From Clostridia bacterium (GTDB taxonomy: Bacteria; Bacillota; Clostridia; Christensenellales; Aristaeellaceae): a DNA stretch of 18,410 nt. The stretch is from the NCBI GenBank assembly GCA_016296675.1, contig JAEDIV010000036.1, positions 1 through 18,410 of the forward strand, read 5' to 3'. Position numbers and translations under genes: made by a program. Each line of letters starts with the position of its first letter. The stretch's first letter is position 1. Positions 1-6,781 of this stretch are shown here, piece by piece. Under the pieces are notes generated by a model. The model did not search any database, was not told where the DNA came from, and saw nothing but the letters and a program-made list of their open reading frames with translations.

Positions 1-109
1 AGTTGCAAGAAAGTTTGAGGTCAACTTTCACTGTGCGGTTTTCAAGGTGTGGAAAGAGCGAAGCGGAAACGGAGAGACAAAGCGGAGCGGCCACAACCGA
101 ATAAGAATT
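1..109 (+). other. rRNA operon spacer upstream of first 5S gene
   Basis: No gene is visible here. The stretch with CACTGTGCGGTTTTCAAGG resembles the conserved spacer sequence found after 23S rRNA or tRNA genes in many Bacillota rRNA operons, so a 23S gene probably lies just left of the window (inference). The first 25 bases can fold as a stem with GTTG and CAAC ends. The remainder is purine-rich and leads into the 5S gene. Confidence 0.5.
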
Positions 110-226
110 TCCGGTGATAATGGCAAGAGGGAACCACCTGTACCCATCCCGAACACAGAAGTTAAGCCTCTTAGCGCTGATGGTACTTGGCTGGAAACGG
201 CCCGGGAGAGTAGGTCGTCGCCGGAT
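110..226 (+). rRNA. rrf: 5S ribosomal RNA, copy 1
   Basis: Complete 5S rRNA of the large ribosomal subunit. The terminal helix is visible as TCCGGTGA at the 5' end pairing with TCGCCGGA at the 3' end, giving a length of about 117 nt. The universally conserved block CCCATCCCGAACACAGAAG followed by TTAAGCC, and the GGGAGAGTAGGTCG block of the 3' half, are both present. This copy differs from copy 2 at scattered positions, for instance TTAGCGCTG against TCAGCGCCG and GTCGTCG against GTCGCCG. It is therefore not a recent identical duplicate. It has its own terminator. Ends are set from the helix and could be off by one or two bases. Confidence 0.96.
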
Positions 227-232
227 TCCAAA

Positions 233-270
233 GGGAACTGAAGTTCAAAACCTTCGGTTCCCGATTTTTC
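233..270 (+). terminator. Rho-independent terminator after 5S copy 1
   Basis: GGGAACTGAAG pairs with CTTCGGTTCCC (11 bp with one G-T pair) around a short A-rich loop, and is followed by GATTTTTC. It starts seven bases after the 5S gene. If it is efficient, the second 5S gene would need read-through or its own promoter. Confidence 0.75.
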
Positions 271-300
271 GGGAATTTACCGGGGCATGTGTCCCGTTAA

Positions 301-349
301 TATATAAAATTCCTTCCAAAAAGGCGAAAAGCCCCGTGGAATTTATATA
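301..349 (+). repeat. Imperfect hairpin between the two 5S genes
   Basis: TATATAAAATTCC at the left pairs with GGAATTTATATA at the right, with one bulged base. It sits in the spacer between 5S copies 1 and 2. It could be a processing or termination structure; nothing in it looks coding. Confidence 0.5.
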
Positions 350-351
350 GA

Positions 352-515
352 AGAATCGCAATTGCGATTCCGGATTTCCGAAAGACCCCGGACGAAAGTC
401 CGGTTCACATATACGTTTTCCACCGCAATCGAAAGAAAAGCGGTTTTACATAAAAGATTCGCAAATGCGATTCCTCAAAGGAAAACTCCGGGACGAACGT
501 CCCGCTCACATATAC
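352..515 (+). repeat. Two direct repeats of about 62 bp in the 5S-5S spacer
   Basis: Unit A (352-414) and unit B (455-515) share the same order of parts: a near-palindrome around GAATCGCA/TGCGATTC, a short linker, a 6-bp hairpin with a GAAA or GAAC loop (CCGGAC-GTCCGG in A, CGGGAC-GTCCCG in B), and the end CACATATAC. The hairpin stems differ in sequence while base pairing is kept, which points to RNA structure rather than simple sequence duplication. Unit B ends eight bases before copy 2 of 5S, so it may act in maturation of that transcript (inference). Confidence 0.6.
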
Positions 516-523
516 ATACAATT

Positions 524-640
524 TCCGGTGACAATGGCGAGAGGGCACCACCTGTACCCATCCCGAACACAGAAGTTAAGCCTCTCAGCGCCGATGGTAC
601 TTGGCTGGAAACGGCCTGGGAGAGTAGGTCGCCGCCGGAT
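524..640 (+). rRNA. rrf: 5S ribosomal RNA, copy 2
   Basis: Second complete 5S rRNA, about 117 nt, with an intact terminal helix (TCCGGTGA with CGCCGCCGGA) and the same conserved blocks as copy 1. It lies about 300 bp downstream of copy 1 with no 16S or 23S between them. Its last 100 bases are identical to the truncated third copy at 3244-3343, and the similarity continues through the terminator. This copy therefore marks the left border of the AT-rich cassette that follows. Confidence 0.96.
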
Positions 641-688
641 TCAAATTAAAAAGCAGTTGCTGTATGGCAACTGCTTTTATGATGCATC
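540..688 (+). repeat. 149-bp direct repeat, left copy (5S 3' part plus terminator)
   Basis: Bases 540-688 match 3244-3392 with no gaps and two mismatches (643 and 647), and the first 100 bases are identical. The repeat covers all but the first ~16 bases of 5S, its terminator and the bases up to GATGCATC. The two copies enclose the AAA/TOPRIM cassette, as attL and attR would flank an integrated element. Confidence 0.85.
649..678 (+). terminator. Terminator after 5S copy 2
   Basis: Perfect 12-bp stem AAAAGCAGTTGC / GCAACTGCTTTT with a 6-base loop; the T run forms the 3' arm. It lies nine bases after the 5S gene and is symmetric enough to work on both strands, so it could also stop the minus-strand ATPase operon. 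An almost identical copy is at 3353-3382. Confidence 0.75.
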
Positions 689-935
689 TCTAACGCGATA
701 TGAAGCGTGGCTAATATCGAAAGATACTGAGCAAAGCTCAATGATGTTCGCCGATAGCTGAATTATGGTTTGTTCGATGAGAAAAATCGAGAAGATAACG
801 CTTGGCTTCTTGATGCGACTATTATTATGATCATGAATGCAATCTTTTTGTCACTTATGAGAATAATGGAACCGTCACCTAATTCATACTTGAAATGGAA
901 ATCAAAAGATATTAGAAATTCTTACTTCTTGATAC
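689..935. other. Non-coding stretch at the left end of the cassette
   Basis: It begins with short inverted repeats (for example CGATAT...ATATCG and GAGCAAAGCTC) similar in style to those after 3392. The rest is AT-rich. An open frame on the plus strand (roughly 770-949) lacks a convincing start codon and ribosome binding site and has no recognisable family, so no gene is called. Confidence 0.4.
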
Positions 936-1559
936 TTAATCGTGTTTAAGATCATTTTTATTGCAAACTTTTCTACAGTTGGCACCAATTAATAAACAAA
1001 GAGGCTTTAATGGTTTACAGCAAGCAGCAGTAATTTTTGAAATATTCAATTTTTTAATGAAATCTTCTGTCTTTTCTCCTTTAACATAAAGCTTATCCGC
1101 ATTCTTGAAAAGTTTTTTCAAAGCCGATTGACCATTCCCTTCAGGGCGTTTTGTTGCTTTTGGTAATCTCAAATAGGAAAGCACACCTTCAAGATCATTC
1201 AAAAACCAATCTTCTATTGATGATTTTGCTTCGACAAGTATCACCTTTTTTGCTCCGGCTTTTTCTAAGTATGCTTTTATTTCTGACTTATTTATTGGTG
1301 GTTTTTTAGAGTACTCAAAAACATCAGTATCAATGCATAAAACTGTATAGATATCTGAATCTGGATTATTCTCCTTAAGAGCATTGAATTTTCGCAACGC
1401 TGTAGTCTTATAATTGCCAATTCCATGCATATCGTACCATTCAAAAGAACAATCATAAGGTGTATTCATTTTATCATGAATGTTTTTGACTACTGCTTTG
1501 TAAAACTCGATTTCTGTAGGCCCTTCAACAAAAAGAGCAACGATTTTCTCTTTCATCAT
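936..1559 (-). CDS. TOPRIM-like putative nuclease (RloB/OLD-type partner of the upstream ATPase)
   Basis: Protein of 207 residues. It opens with a hydrophobic strand followed by VEGPTE (residues 11-16), the glutamate loop typical of TOPRIM folds. LCIDTD follows at 74-79, supplying the acidic DxD motif, and VEAKSSIEDWF (109-119) resembles the third conserved block of RloB-like and DUF4276-like proteins. In TOPRIM nucleases these acidic residues bind metal for DNA or RNA cleavage. The start ATG overlaps the stop of the ATPase gene in ATGA, so the two are probably translationally coupled and act as one complex. The split ATPase plus TOPRIM layout matches OLD-related and PARIS-like abortive infection systems. 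The exact family (RloB, DUF4276, DUF4435) cannot be fixed by eye. The nuclease reading is inference from motifs. Confidence 0.7.
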   Translation of the reverse strand: MMKEKIVALFVEGPTEIEFYKAVVKNIHDKMNTPYDCSFEWYDMHGIGNYKTTALRKFNALKENNPDSDIYTVLCIDTDVFEYSKKPPINKSEIKAYLEKAGAKKVILVEAKSSIEDWFLNDLEGVLSYLRLPKATKRPEGNGQSALKKLFKNADKLYVKGEKTEDFIKKLNISKITAACCKPLKPLCLLIGANCRKVCNKNDLKHD

Positions 1560-2830
1560 TCACAATACTCCAGAATGCTGTCATCTGTTTCAGAAGAAAT
1601 AAGAGTAAAAATATAGTCACCTACAGAACTATCATACTTACCTGCATCAGATAGTAGCGAATGTACTTTTAATGCTGCTATCTTTTTGAAGTTAACCTCT
1701 CCAGTTTTTTTAGAAATACCAACATATATATTTCTCGGATTTAAATATTGAATGATGTATGGGGAATGACTGGTGAAAATAATCTTACAGCCATCTACTA
1801 GCTGAGTGATTATATCTATGTAGCTTTGGAATAGACTTGGATGAATCGAATTTTCGGGCTCTTCAATAGCAATCATTGACAGATTCTTAATATCTGCAAT
1901 TATTGCTATTGTTAAGGTCAAAAAAACGCGTTTTGTGCCATTAGAGAGTTGTTCAAATCTAATTGGTTGATGAAGTCTTTTATCAGAAATGCTAATGGAG
2001 TAAACGCTATCCGTAAATATAAAAGGTGCATCATCTGCAACTCTTATTCTTTCTGATTGATCTAATTTAATTTCTTGAACCTTTAGGTCAATAATATTAG
2101 GAAACAATAGCTTAAATGCATTAACCAGCAGGTTATACTTGTTAGGATAATCTTTCTTTAAGTAGTAAATCGCGCGCGGAATACTCTGAATACCCTGAAG
2201 TTCCAATTCCTTAAATCCCTTGATTACAAAAGGATCTGGCATAAAAGAGGAACTTGCGTCTAAATGCCTTTCAATATAAAAATGATTCGAGTTGATCTGT
2301 TCCACAATAGGCAAGTAATATAAATCGTCTAATGCAAGTAGCTTATTAATAATTAATGCGTTGTTCTCTATCTTGATGGTTCTATCGCATCTTCCTGTTT
2401 CCGAAGTTTTATAATAGGCGTTATCGCTATTTCGAGAAATAAAGGTATTGTATTTCTGGTTTTTACCGTCTTTCTTAATCTTCAGGAGTTCTGATCTAAT
2501 GCCAGCTTCGGAATGAGTTGTCTTCCAAGCAAATGAATAACGATAGAATACGTAGTATACAATATCATTGTATTCTATTTTAGATTCAATTTCGAAAAGA
2601 AAGTCTTTGCTAACATTTGCAGAAAGTAGAGGAATGCAGCTCTTTGCTTTCATCAAGGTTTCTTTTCCAATATTTGGATGCTGGATAAAGTCAAAGCCAA
2701 AGTCAATAGCATCAATTACATTGGACTTTCCGTATCCATTAAGGCCAATTAAGGCTGTAACATCATCAAAAGATAGATTTATTTCAGTTATATTTCTGAA
2801 TCCACAAATCTTTATTCTGCTAATTTCCAT
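1556..2830 (-). CDS. AAA (ABC/SMC-type) ATPase of a two-gene defence system
   Basis: Protein of 424 residues, similar to the AAA_15/AAA_21 ATPases of RloA, OLD and PARIS AriA. Visible motifs are Walker A GLNGYGKSN (29-37), an ABC signature-like LSNGTKR (about 295-301), Walker B MIAIEEPEN (319-327) and the H-loop TSHSP (353-357). The N-terminus FRNITEINLSF is the usual RecF/SMC-like start. Such ATPases sense infection and control a nuclease partner, here the overlapping TOPRIM gene. The start at 2830 is preferred over an ATG at 2878. It has GAGG nine bases upstream, whereas the likely transcription start (about 2876) falls at the other ATG. The gene is AT-rich compared with genes after 6780, which suggests horizontal acquisition. 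Family placement is firm at the ATPase level; the defence role is inference. Confidence 0.82.
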   Translation of the reverse strand: MEISRIKICGFRNITEINLSFDDVTALIGLNGYGKSNVIDAIDFGFDFIQHPNIGKETLMKAKSCIPLLSANVSKDFLFEIESKIEYNDIVYYVFYRYSFAWKTTHSEAGIRSELLKIKKDGKNQKYNTFISRNSDNAYYKTSETGRCDRTIKIENNALIINKLLALDDLYYLPIVEQINSNHFYIERHLDASSSFMPDPFVIKGFKELELQGIQSIPRAIYYLKKDYPNKYNLLVNAFKLLFPNIIDLKVQEIKLDQSERIRVADDAPFIFTDSVYSISISDKRLHQPIRFEQLSNGTKRVFLTLTIAIIADIKNLSMIAIEEPENSIHPSLFQSYIDIITQLVDGCKIIFTSHSPYIIQYLNPRNIYVGISKKTGEVNFKKIAALKVHSLLSDAGKYDSSVGDYIFTLISSETDDSILEYCE

Positions 2831-2882
2831 GTGTTTTACCTCGTGTAGCACAACTAATTTTTCTAGTGATACAGACATTTAT

Positions 2883-2911
2883 ATTATACCCCCTTGATGT
2901 TTAAAAAGCAA
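2883..2911 (-). promoter_or_regulatory. Promoter of the ATPase/TOPRIM operon
   Basis: On the minus strand TTGCTT (2911-2906) and TATAAT (2888-2883) are separated by 17 bases. The -10 box is perfect. Predicted transcription start is near 2876, leaving a leader of about 46 bases before the chosen start codon. Confidence 0.65.
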
Positions 2912-3243
2912 TAAATAATTGCGTTATTTATAAAAAATTATTATATTTGATAGAGATATTCGAGTGTTGTGCAATCCATTATTTCTTATTTTGAACTATG
3001 GTATATTACAAAGAGGCATCTATCAGGTATTTGTGTTTGAGAGCAAATCTACCTATAAAAAATTACGAATCTTTGTATAGCTTTTTACTATTCCTAAACA
3101 GTTAGCTACAACGCTTTTGATATGTGAAACGACAAATGTAGTATGACAATCTATTTTCATGACATGGAGAATATATGCTTTCTTTATATTATTTATGAAA
3201 ACATGAATTGAGAGAAGTACGACGGTTCACGATAACGACAAAA
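2912..3243. other. AT-rich non-coding stretch at the right end of the cassette
   Basis: About 330 bases upstream of the ATPase promoter. No open frame with a ribosome binding site, no tRNA and no integrase or transposase fragment is seen. The last 20 bases before 3244 correspond by position to the 5' end of 5S but are strongly diverged from it (about half the bases match). Confidence 0.4.
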
Positions 3244-3343
3244 AGAGGGCACCACCTGTACCCATCCCGAACACAGAAGTTAAGCCTCTCAGCGCCGATG
3301 GTACTTGGCTGGAAACGGCCTGGGAGAGTAGGTCGCCGCCGGA
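3244..3343 (+). pseudogene. 5' truncated 5S rRNA, copy 3
   Basis: These 100 bases are identical to 540-639 of 5S copy 2, but the first ~16 bases of the gene are replaced by unrelated or heavily diverged sequence (CACGATAACGACAAAA in place of TCCGGTGACAATGGCG). The 5' strand of the terminal helix is therefore lost and a normal 5S RNA cannot form. There is no 23S next to it. It looks like the 3' fragment left when an element integrates into a gene and restores the intact copy at the other end. A duplication followed by decay is the alternative. Confidence 0.8.
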
Positions 3344-3352
3344 TTCCAATAA

Positions 3353-3382
3353 AAAAGCAGTTGCTGTATGGCAACTGCTTTT
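3353..3382 (+). terminator. Terminator after truncated 5S copy 3
   Basis: Same perfect 12-bp stem and loop as at 649-678. It may now act as a boundary between the cassette and the following module; the minus-strand operon ending at 3527 could also read into it from the right. Confidence 0.6.
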
Positions 3383-3390
3383 ATGATGCA

Positions 3391-3465
3391 TCGCTAAAGC
3401 GAAAGATGGGCGGCTCACGCCGCATGAAGCAGAGCTCCGCTCTATGAAGCTCGGCTTCGCCGAAT
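3391..3465. repeat. Run of short palindromes
   Basis: Four small inverted repeats lie head to tail: CGCTAAAGCG, GGCGGCTCACGCC, AGAGCTCCGCTCT and GAAGCTCGGCTTC, separated in part by ATGAAG. A weaker version of this pattern follows the left 5S repeat. It is GC-rich inside AT-rich surroundings. Confidence 0.55.
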
Positions 3466-3526
3466 TTAGATATGATTGATAAGAACAATTATTCTGATAC
3501 ACAAATTATGAATCATAGATTGAAAA

Positions 3527-5791
3527 TTATACCTTATACAACCACTTATATACGGATTGTAACATCTCATAATCTGCTTCTGTGACGCTGTAAGATGAAA
3601 GGTCTCTGCTTCTCAGTTTGTCAATGCATTCCATCCATTCCGTCTTTTTATTTTTATCTCCCTTTATGTTTGGAAAAGCGTATACAGACGAAAAAGTGTC
3701 TTGCCAATTATTTTTATGAAGAATTATCTGTCTACATTGTGCCAATGTAACGCAGTCCCAAGCAGTTACGGCCTTTCCTTCTTCACGAAGAACAAGATTT
3801 TCTTTGATTGATTTATTGGATGCAGAGAGGTAGACTTGTTCGGGCGAGCGCAAAGCGAACCATTCTGAACCAAATTTCGCTGCCATATGCTTTGGTATGT
3901 CAGCTTTGATGATTTTGTAAATGTCATCAAGCAATTGGATGGCTTCTTCATTATGCTGTTTGCCGTTATCCTTCCACCACTCATCCAAACCATCTGGCTG
4001 AAATTCTGGACAACGATCCCTTACTGCTTTTTGATAGATGCGCCATGCTCTAATCGGACCGGTGCTGCCATATCGTTTGACAGCTTCACGCTCTTCTGGC
4101 GTCATTTCTCCAATATAGGCAATTAGTGCATCAAGATACGTCTTGACGTGTTCAAGCATCGCATACGATTTCGTAGTAAGAGGATTTACGGCGTGTGCAT
4201 TTTTCACATGCTTTGTAATGTCATGCAAGAGCATTATGATAGCTTGTACACCGTTATTGATAAGAAGAACGCCGGACTTGCCCATATCCCATTCTTTAGG
4301 TGCATGCTCATGAATATATGCAAAGCATTCCTTTAAATATGGATATAAGATTGCCCGTGTCATGTCGTTATCATCTAGATCAAAAAGGCCATGTTCAACG
4401 GTCGAATCTTTGCCATTTTTCTTTTTGTAGGTATTAAGATAGTTGACCTTTTTAATACCGTCACTAATTGCTTCCATTGTAATTGATGCTTCGGGAATAT
4501 TATCTGTTTCGTCAATACTGACTTTTCGGTATAATGGAGAAGTAGGATCTTCGCCGAGTTTCTGTGCAATACTCAAACGCAAAGCTTTCCTTCGTTGGTT
4601 CGGATCATCCGAATCTTGCAGCAGGCTTGCATTAAGAACATTTCGCAGTTTCTTAGGTACTGCCTTTTGGTTTTCATTGATCTGCATAAACAACTCAACC
4701 TGTTCTTCCGCTTTCAAGCCTATAAACGCAACTACAGGTATTGTGTTCGTCTCAGCATATTCCGTTTCCGCATAGCCATACAGGCGATGTTGACCATCAA
4801 TTACATATGCTGAATGATATACCTGCGGAAGATGAAGTAACCCCAGCTTTGTCATACTTTCTTCGCATTGTTTTTCTGAATAATCAAAACATTTTTTCTT
4901 GGCGACTTCAATATTTATAACAATCGAATTCGGAAAATACCCGCCATTGTCAATGAAATTCCTAACAGCTATCAAGCGATCACGTTTCACAAATCGTTGA
5001 TAGGATGGCATATTATCTTTGTTTACCTTGCTACGATGTAAAACATGACACATTTTTAGCAAAGTAGCCGGTTTTATAGAAAACGCATAATATGTATGGC
5101 CACCCATACTACCCTGCACGGCAGGTACGATTGCTTGCATATTATCAATTTTTTGATTCATAAACAGATGTCCTTGCAGTTGGTACTTTGCGCAATGTCC
5201 TAACTGTCTAACAAGTTCTTCATAATAAACAAGAACATCTTCATCAAAATATGTGATTTTCGCTTCGTGCAAGCGATCCAAATCCTGAACACCCAGAAGA
5301 TAATTGTTGGTTGCGAAAATAAATGCAAATCGACGCTTCGGATACTTTTTCTTCACAGCTGCCATAATCCCGGCACGGGTTCCTTGCATAGCGGTAATAG
5401 TTTCCTTGAAATTAGTCTTTTTATCCTGCGTTTGAGCAGATTTGCATTCGACAACAATAGCTGTTTCATTATCAATAGCGAGAACGTCTACCTGTTGAGT
5501 CAGGGCAGGATTGTTCTTTTCGTATGGAATCTCCAAATGACGATCCCGATTCATATCAGTAAAGCCCATACGCGCAAAAAGCATCCATACGCGATCTTCA
5601 AAGGCTTCATCTGCGGGCTTGGCTTTTTTGATACGAACCTTTGTTTTTAGTTCTTTGTCAATTTCCCAGCCAAGTTGCAAATATCCATCCAACAGCTGCG
5701 GCTTAATTGCAGAAAAAATATGGGTTTTGCTTCTCTGGTTGCGGATGTTAATCAAATCATTCCCGCTGACCATTCTTTCAGTCCAATCCAT
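3527..5791 (-). CDS. PD-(D/E)XK nuclease-like / DGQHR (DndB-like) fusion protein
   Basis: Protein of 754 residues. Near the N-terminus, VDVLAID (101-107) followed by AIVVECKSA (111-119) forms a PD-(D/E)XK signature with D102, E115 and K117, and an upstream helix contains E65. This fits a metal-dependent DNA nuclease of the Mrr/restriction type. The middle holds VIDGQHRLYGYAE (330-342) and FMQINENQKAVPKKL (368-382), the hallmarks of the DGQHR family that includes DndB of phosphorothioation systems. The last ~75 residues resemble a Swt1-type HEPN module without the catalytic histidine (tentative). The start at 5791 has GAGG seven bases upstream; a GTG at 5797 is the alternative. The gene overlaps the methyltransferase by 14 bp, so both are coupled. 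I infer a restriction or DNA-modification-sensing role; that is not shown. Confidence 0.75.
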   Translation of the reverse strand: MDWTERMVSGNDLINIRNQRSKTHIFSAIKPQLLDGYLQLGWEIDKELKTKVRIKKAKPADEAFEDRVWMLFARMGFTDMNRDRHLEIPYEKNNPALTQQVDVLAIDNETAIVVECKSAQTQDKKTNFKETITAMQGTRAGIMAAVKKKYPKRRFAFIFATNNYLLGVQDLDRLHEAKITYFDEDVLVYYEELVRQLGHCAKYQLQGHLFMNQKIDNMQAIVPAVQGSMGGHTYYAFSIKPATLLKMCHVLHRSKVNKDNMPSYQRFVKRDRLIAVRNFIDNGGYFPNSIVINIEVAKKKCFDYSEKQCEESMTKLGLLHLPQVYHSAYVIDGQHRLYGYAETEYAETNTIPVVAFIGLKAEEQVELFMQINENQKAVPKKLRNVLNASLLQDSDDPNQRRKALRLSIAQKLGEDPTSPLYRKVSIDETDNIPEASITMEAISDGIKKVNYLNTYKKKNGKDSTVEHGLFDLDDNDMTRAILYPYLKECFAYIHEHAPKEWDMGKSGVLLINNGVQAIIMLLHDITKHVKNAHAVNPLTTKSYAMLEHVKTYLDALIAYIGEMTPEEREAVKRYGSTGPIRAWRIYQKAVRDRCPEFQPDGLDEWWKDNGKQHNEEAIQLLDDIYKIIKADIPKHMAAKFGSEWFALRSPEQVYLSASNKSIKENLVLREEGKAVTAWDCVTLAQCRQIILHKNNWQDTFSSVYAFPNIKGDKNKKTEWMECIDKLRSRDLSSYSVTEADYEMLQSVYKWLYKV

Positions 5792-6617
5792 ACTCACACC
5801 TCGCAGCTATATTGGTAAAGACATATTCATCGACGTGTCCACGCTGGGCCTGATTGCCGCCGATTGTGCTATGACGATTTCGTGTATACATAACGTTGCC
5901 ATCATCAAAGATTTCACGGATAGTATTATGGGCTGCATTTGTTAGAATGTAGTAAGCACCTTGTTCCTTGATATGATCAATAAAGCCTTTCAACCTGTAC
6001 TGATCATCAAGAGAAAACAAATGCTGATTATACTTTATGAAACCATTTTGATTGTGGGAAACGGTATACGGCGGATCAAGAAAAACCAGATCGCCTGCTT
6101 GGATTTCTTGCTCATAAGTGCCAAAGTCACCGCAACGCAGGTCTGCACTTTGAAGCAACTGACTGACATGTCGCAGATGATCTTCTTTGATAAAGTCTAT
6201 TTTTCGCCGTCCGAACGGTACATTGTATTGTCCAGCCATATTGACACGATACAAGCCATTGTAGGAGGTTTGATTTAGGAAGATGAACCGAGCACACATA
6301 TACACATCATCGTTCCTGACATCAGAGCGTACACGGTAATAGCACTCACTTTCATTCTGAAATGTTTTTAGTACAGAAATGACTTCTTCCGGCTTTTCAC
6401 GCAATGTAATGTAAGTGTGAATCAATTCAGCATTGACATCGGAGAGAATAGCTTTCTGCGGTTTGATTGCAAAGAATACTGCTCCACCGCCGAGAAACGG
6501 TTCATAGTAGCGATTGATTTCAAGATCTTTCGTCATAGAAAGAACAAAATCTGTCAACCACGTTTTTCCACCTGCCCAGCGCAAAAATGGGCGGTCAGTA
6601 TGGGCTGTGCGTTTCAT
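5778..6617 (-). CDS. Dam-type (D12 class) DNA adenine N6-methyltransferase
   Basis: Protein of 279 residues, the normal length for Dam/DpnM-like enzymes, which transfer a methyl group from S-adenosylmethionine to adenine N6. Motifs seen are FLRWAGGKTWL (11-21, SAM-binding region), YEPFLGGGAVFF (39-50), FLNQTSYNGLYRVN (113-126) and the catalytic DPPY (181-184). Many relatives methylate GATC, but the target here cannot be read from the sequence. GGAGAG lies about 12 bases before the ATG. It is the first gene of a two-gene operon and overlaps the nuclease/DGQHR gene. A modification gene ahead of a nuclease-like gene is the standard order for a restriction-modification pair, so it probably protects host DNA. 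It is AT-rich compared with genes to its right. Confidence 0.92.
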   Translation of the reverse strand: MKRTAHTDRPFLRWAGGKTWLTDFVLSMTKDLEINRYYEPFLGGGAVFFAIKPQKAILSDVNAELIHTYITLREKPEEVISVLKTFQNESECYYRVRSDVRNDDVYMCARFIFLNQTSYNGLYRVNMAGQYNVPFGRRKIDFIKEDHLRHVSQLLQSADLRCGDFGTYEQEIQAGDLVFLDPPYTVSHNQNGFIKYNQHLFSLDDQYRLKGFIDHIKEQGAYYILTNAAHNTIREIFDDGNVMYTRNRHSTIGGNQAQRGHVDEYVFTNIAARCEYGLD

Positions 6618-6781
6618 GTTGCATACACTCTCCAGAAGTACATGTATTTAGTCTGAATATTCGACATAAAACGCATGAATCCTTTGGCTTTTATGAGATT
6701 AACTATAATTTTCTGTAATTATGATGTTTCTGAAGCGTATCTATTTGAAATTTAGCATGGATTATGGGACTGATTAATGTT

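Larger units (their letters stand above)
3244..3392 (+). repeat. 149-bp direct repeat, right copy
   Basis: Right-hand partner of 540-688, spaced by 2704 bp. Two mismatches, at 3347 and 3351, just before the terminator stem. Similarity stops at GATGCATC on the right and at AGAGGGC on the left. Confidence 0.85.

Noticed and set aside
226..524. A tRNA gene between the two 5S copies
   Set aside because: No cloverleaf with a T-arm GGTTCGA-type block or acceptor stem can be drawn; the pairing seen is explained by simple hairpins.
47..761. Open frames of 64-98 codons running through the first two 5S genes
   Set aside because: They lie on structural RNA and its terminators, lack ribosome binding sites and repeat simply because the 5S gene is repeated.
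754..949. Plus-strand open stretch at the left end of the cassette
   Set aside because: No credible start codon or ribosome binding site and no recognisable family; may be a gene relic but this cannot be supported.
540..3392. A complete integrative element with its own integrase
   Set aside because: The repeats suggest integration, but no recombinase, excisionase or transposase motif is seen between or near them; only the ATPase and TOPRIM genes are present.
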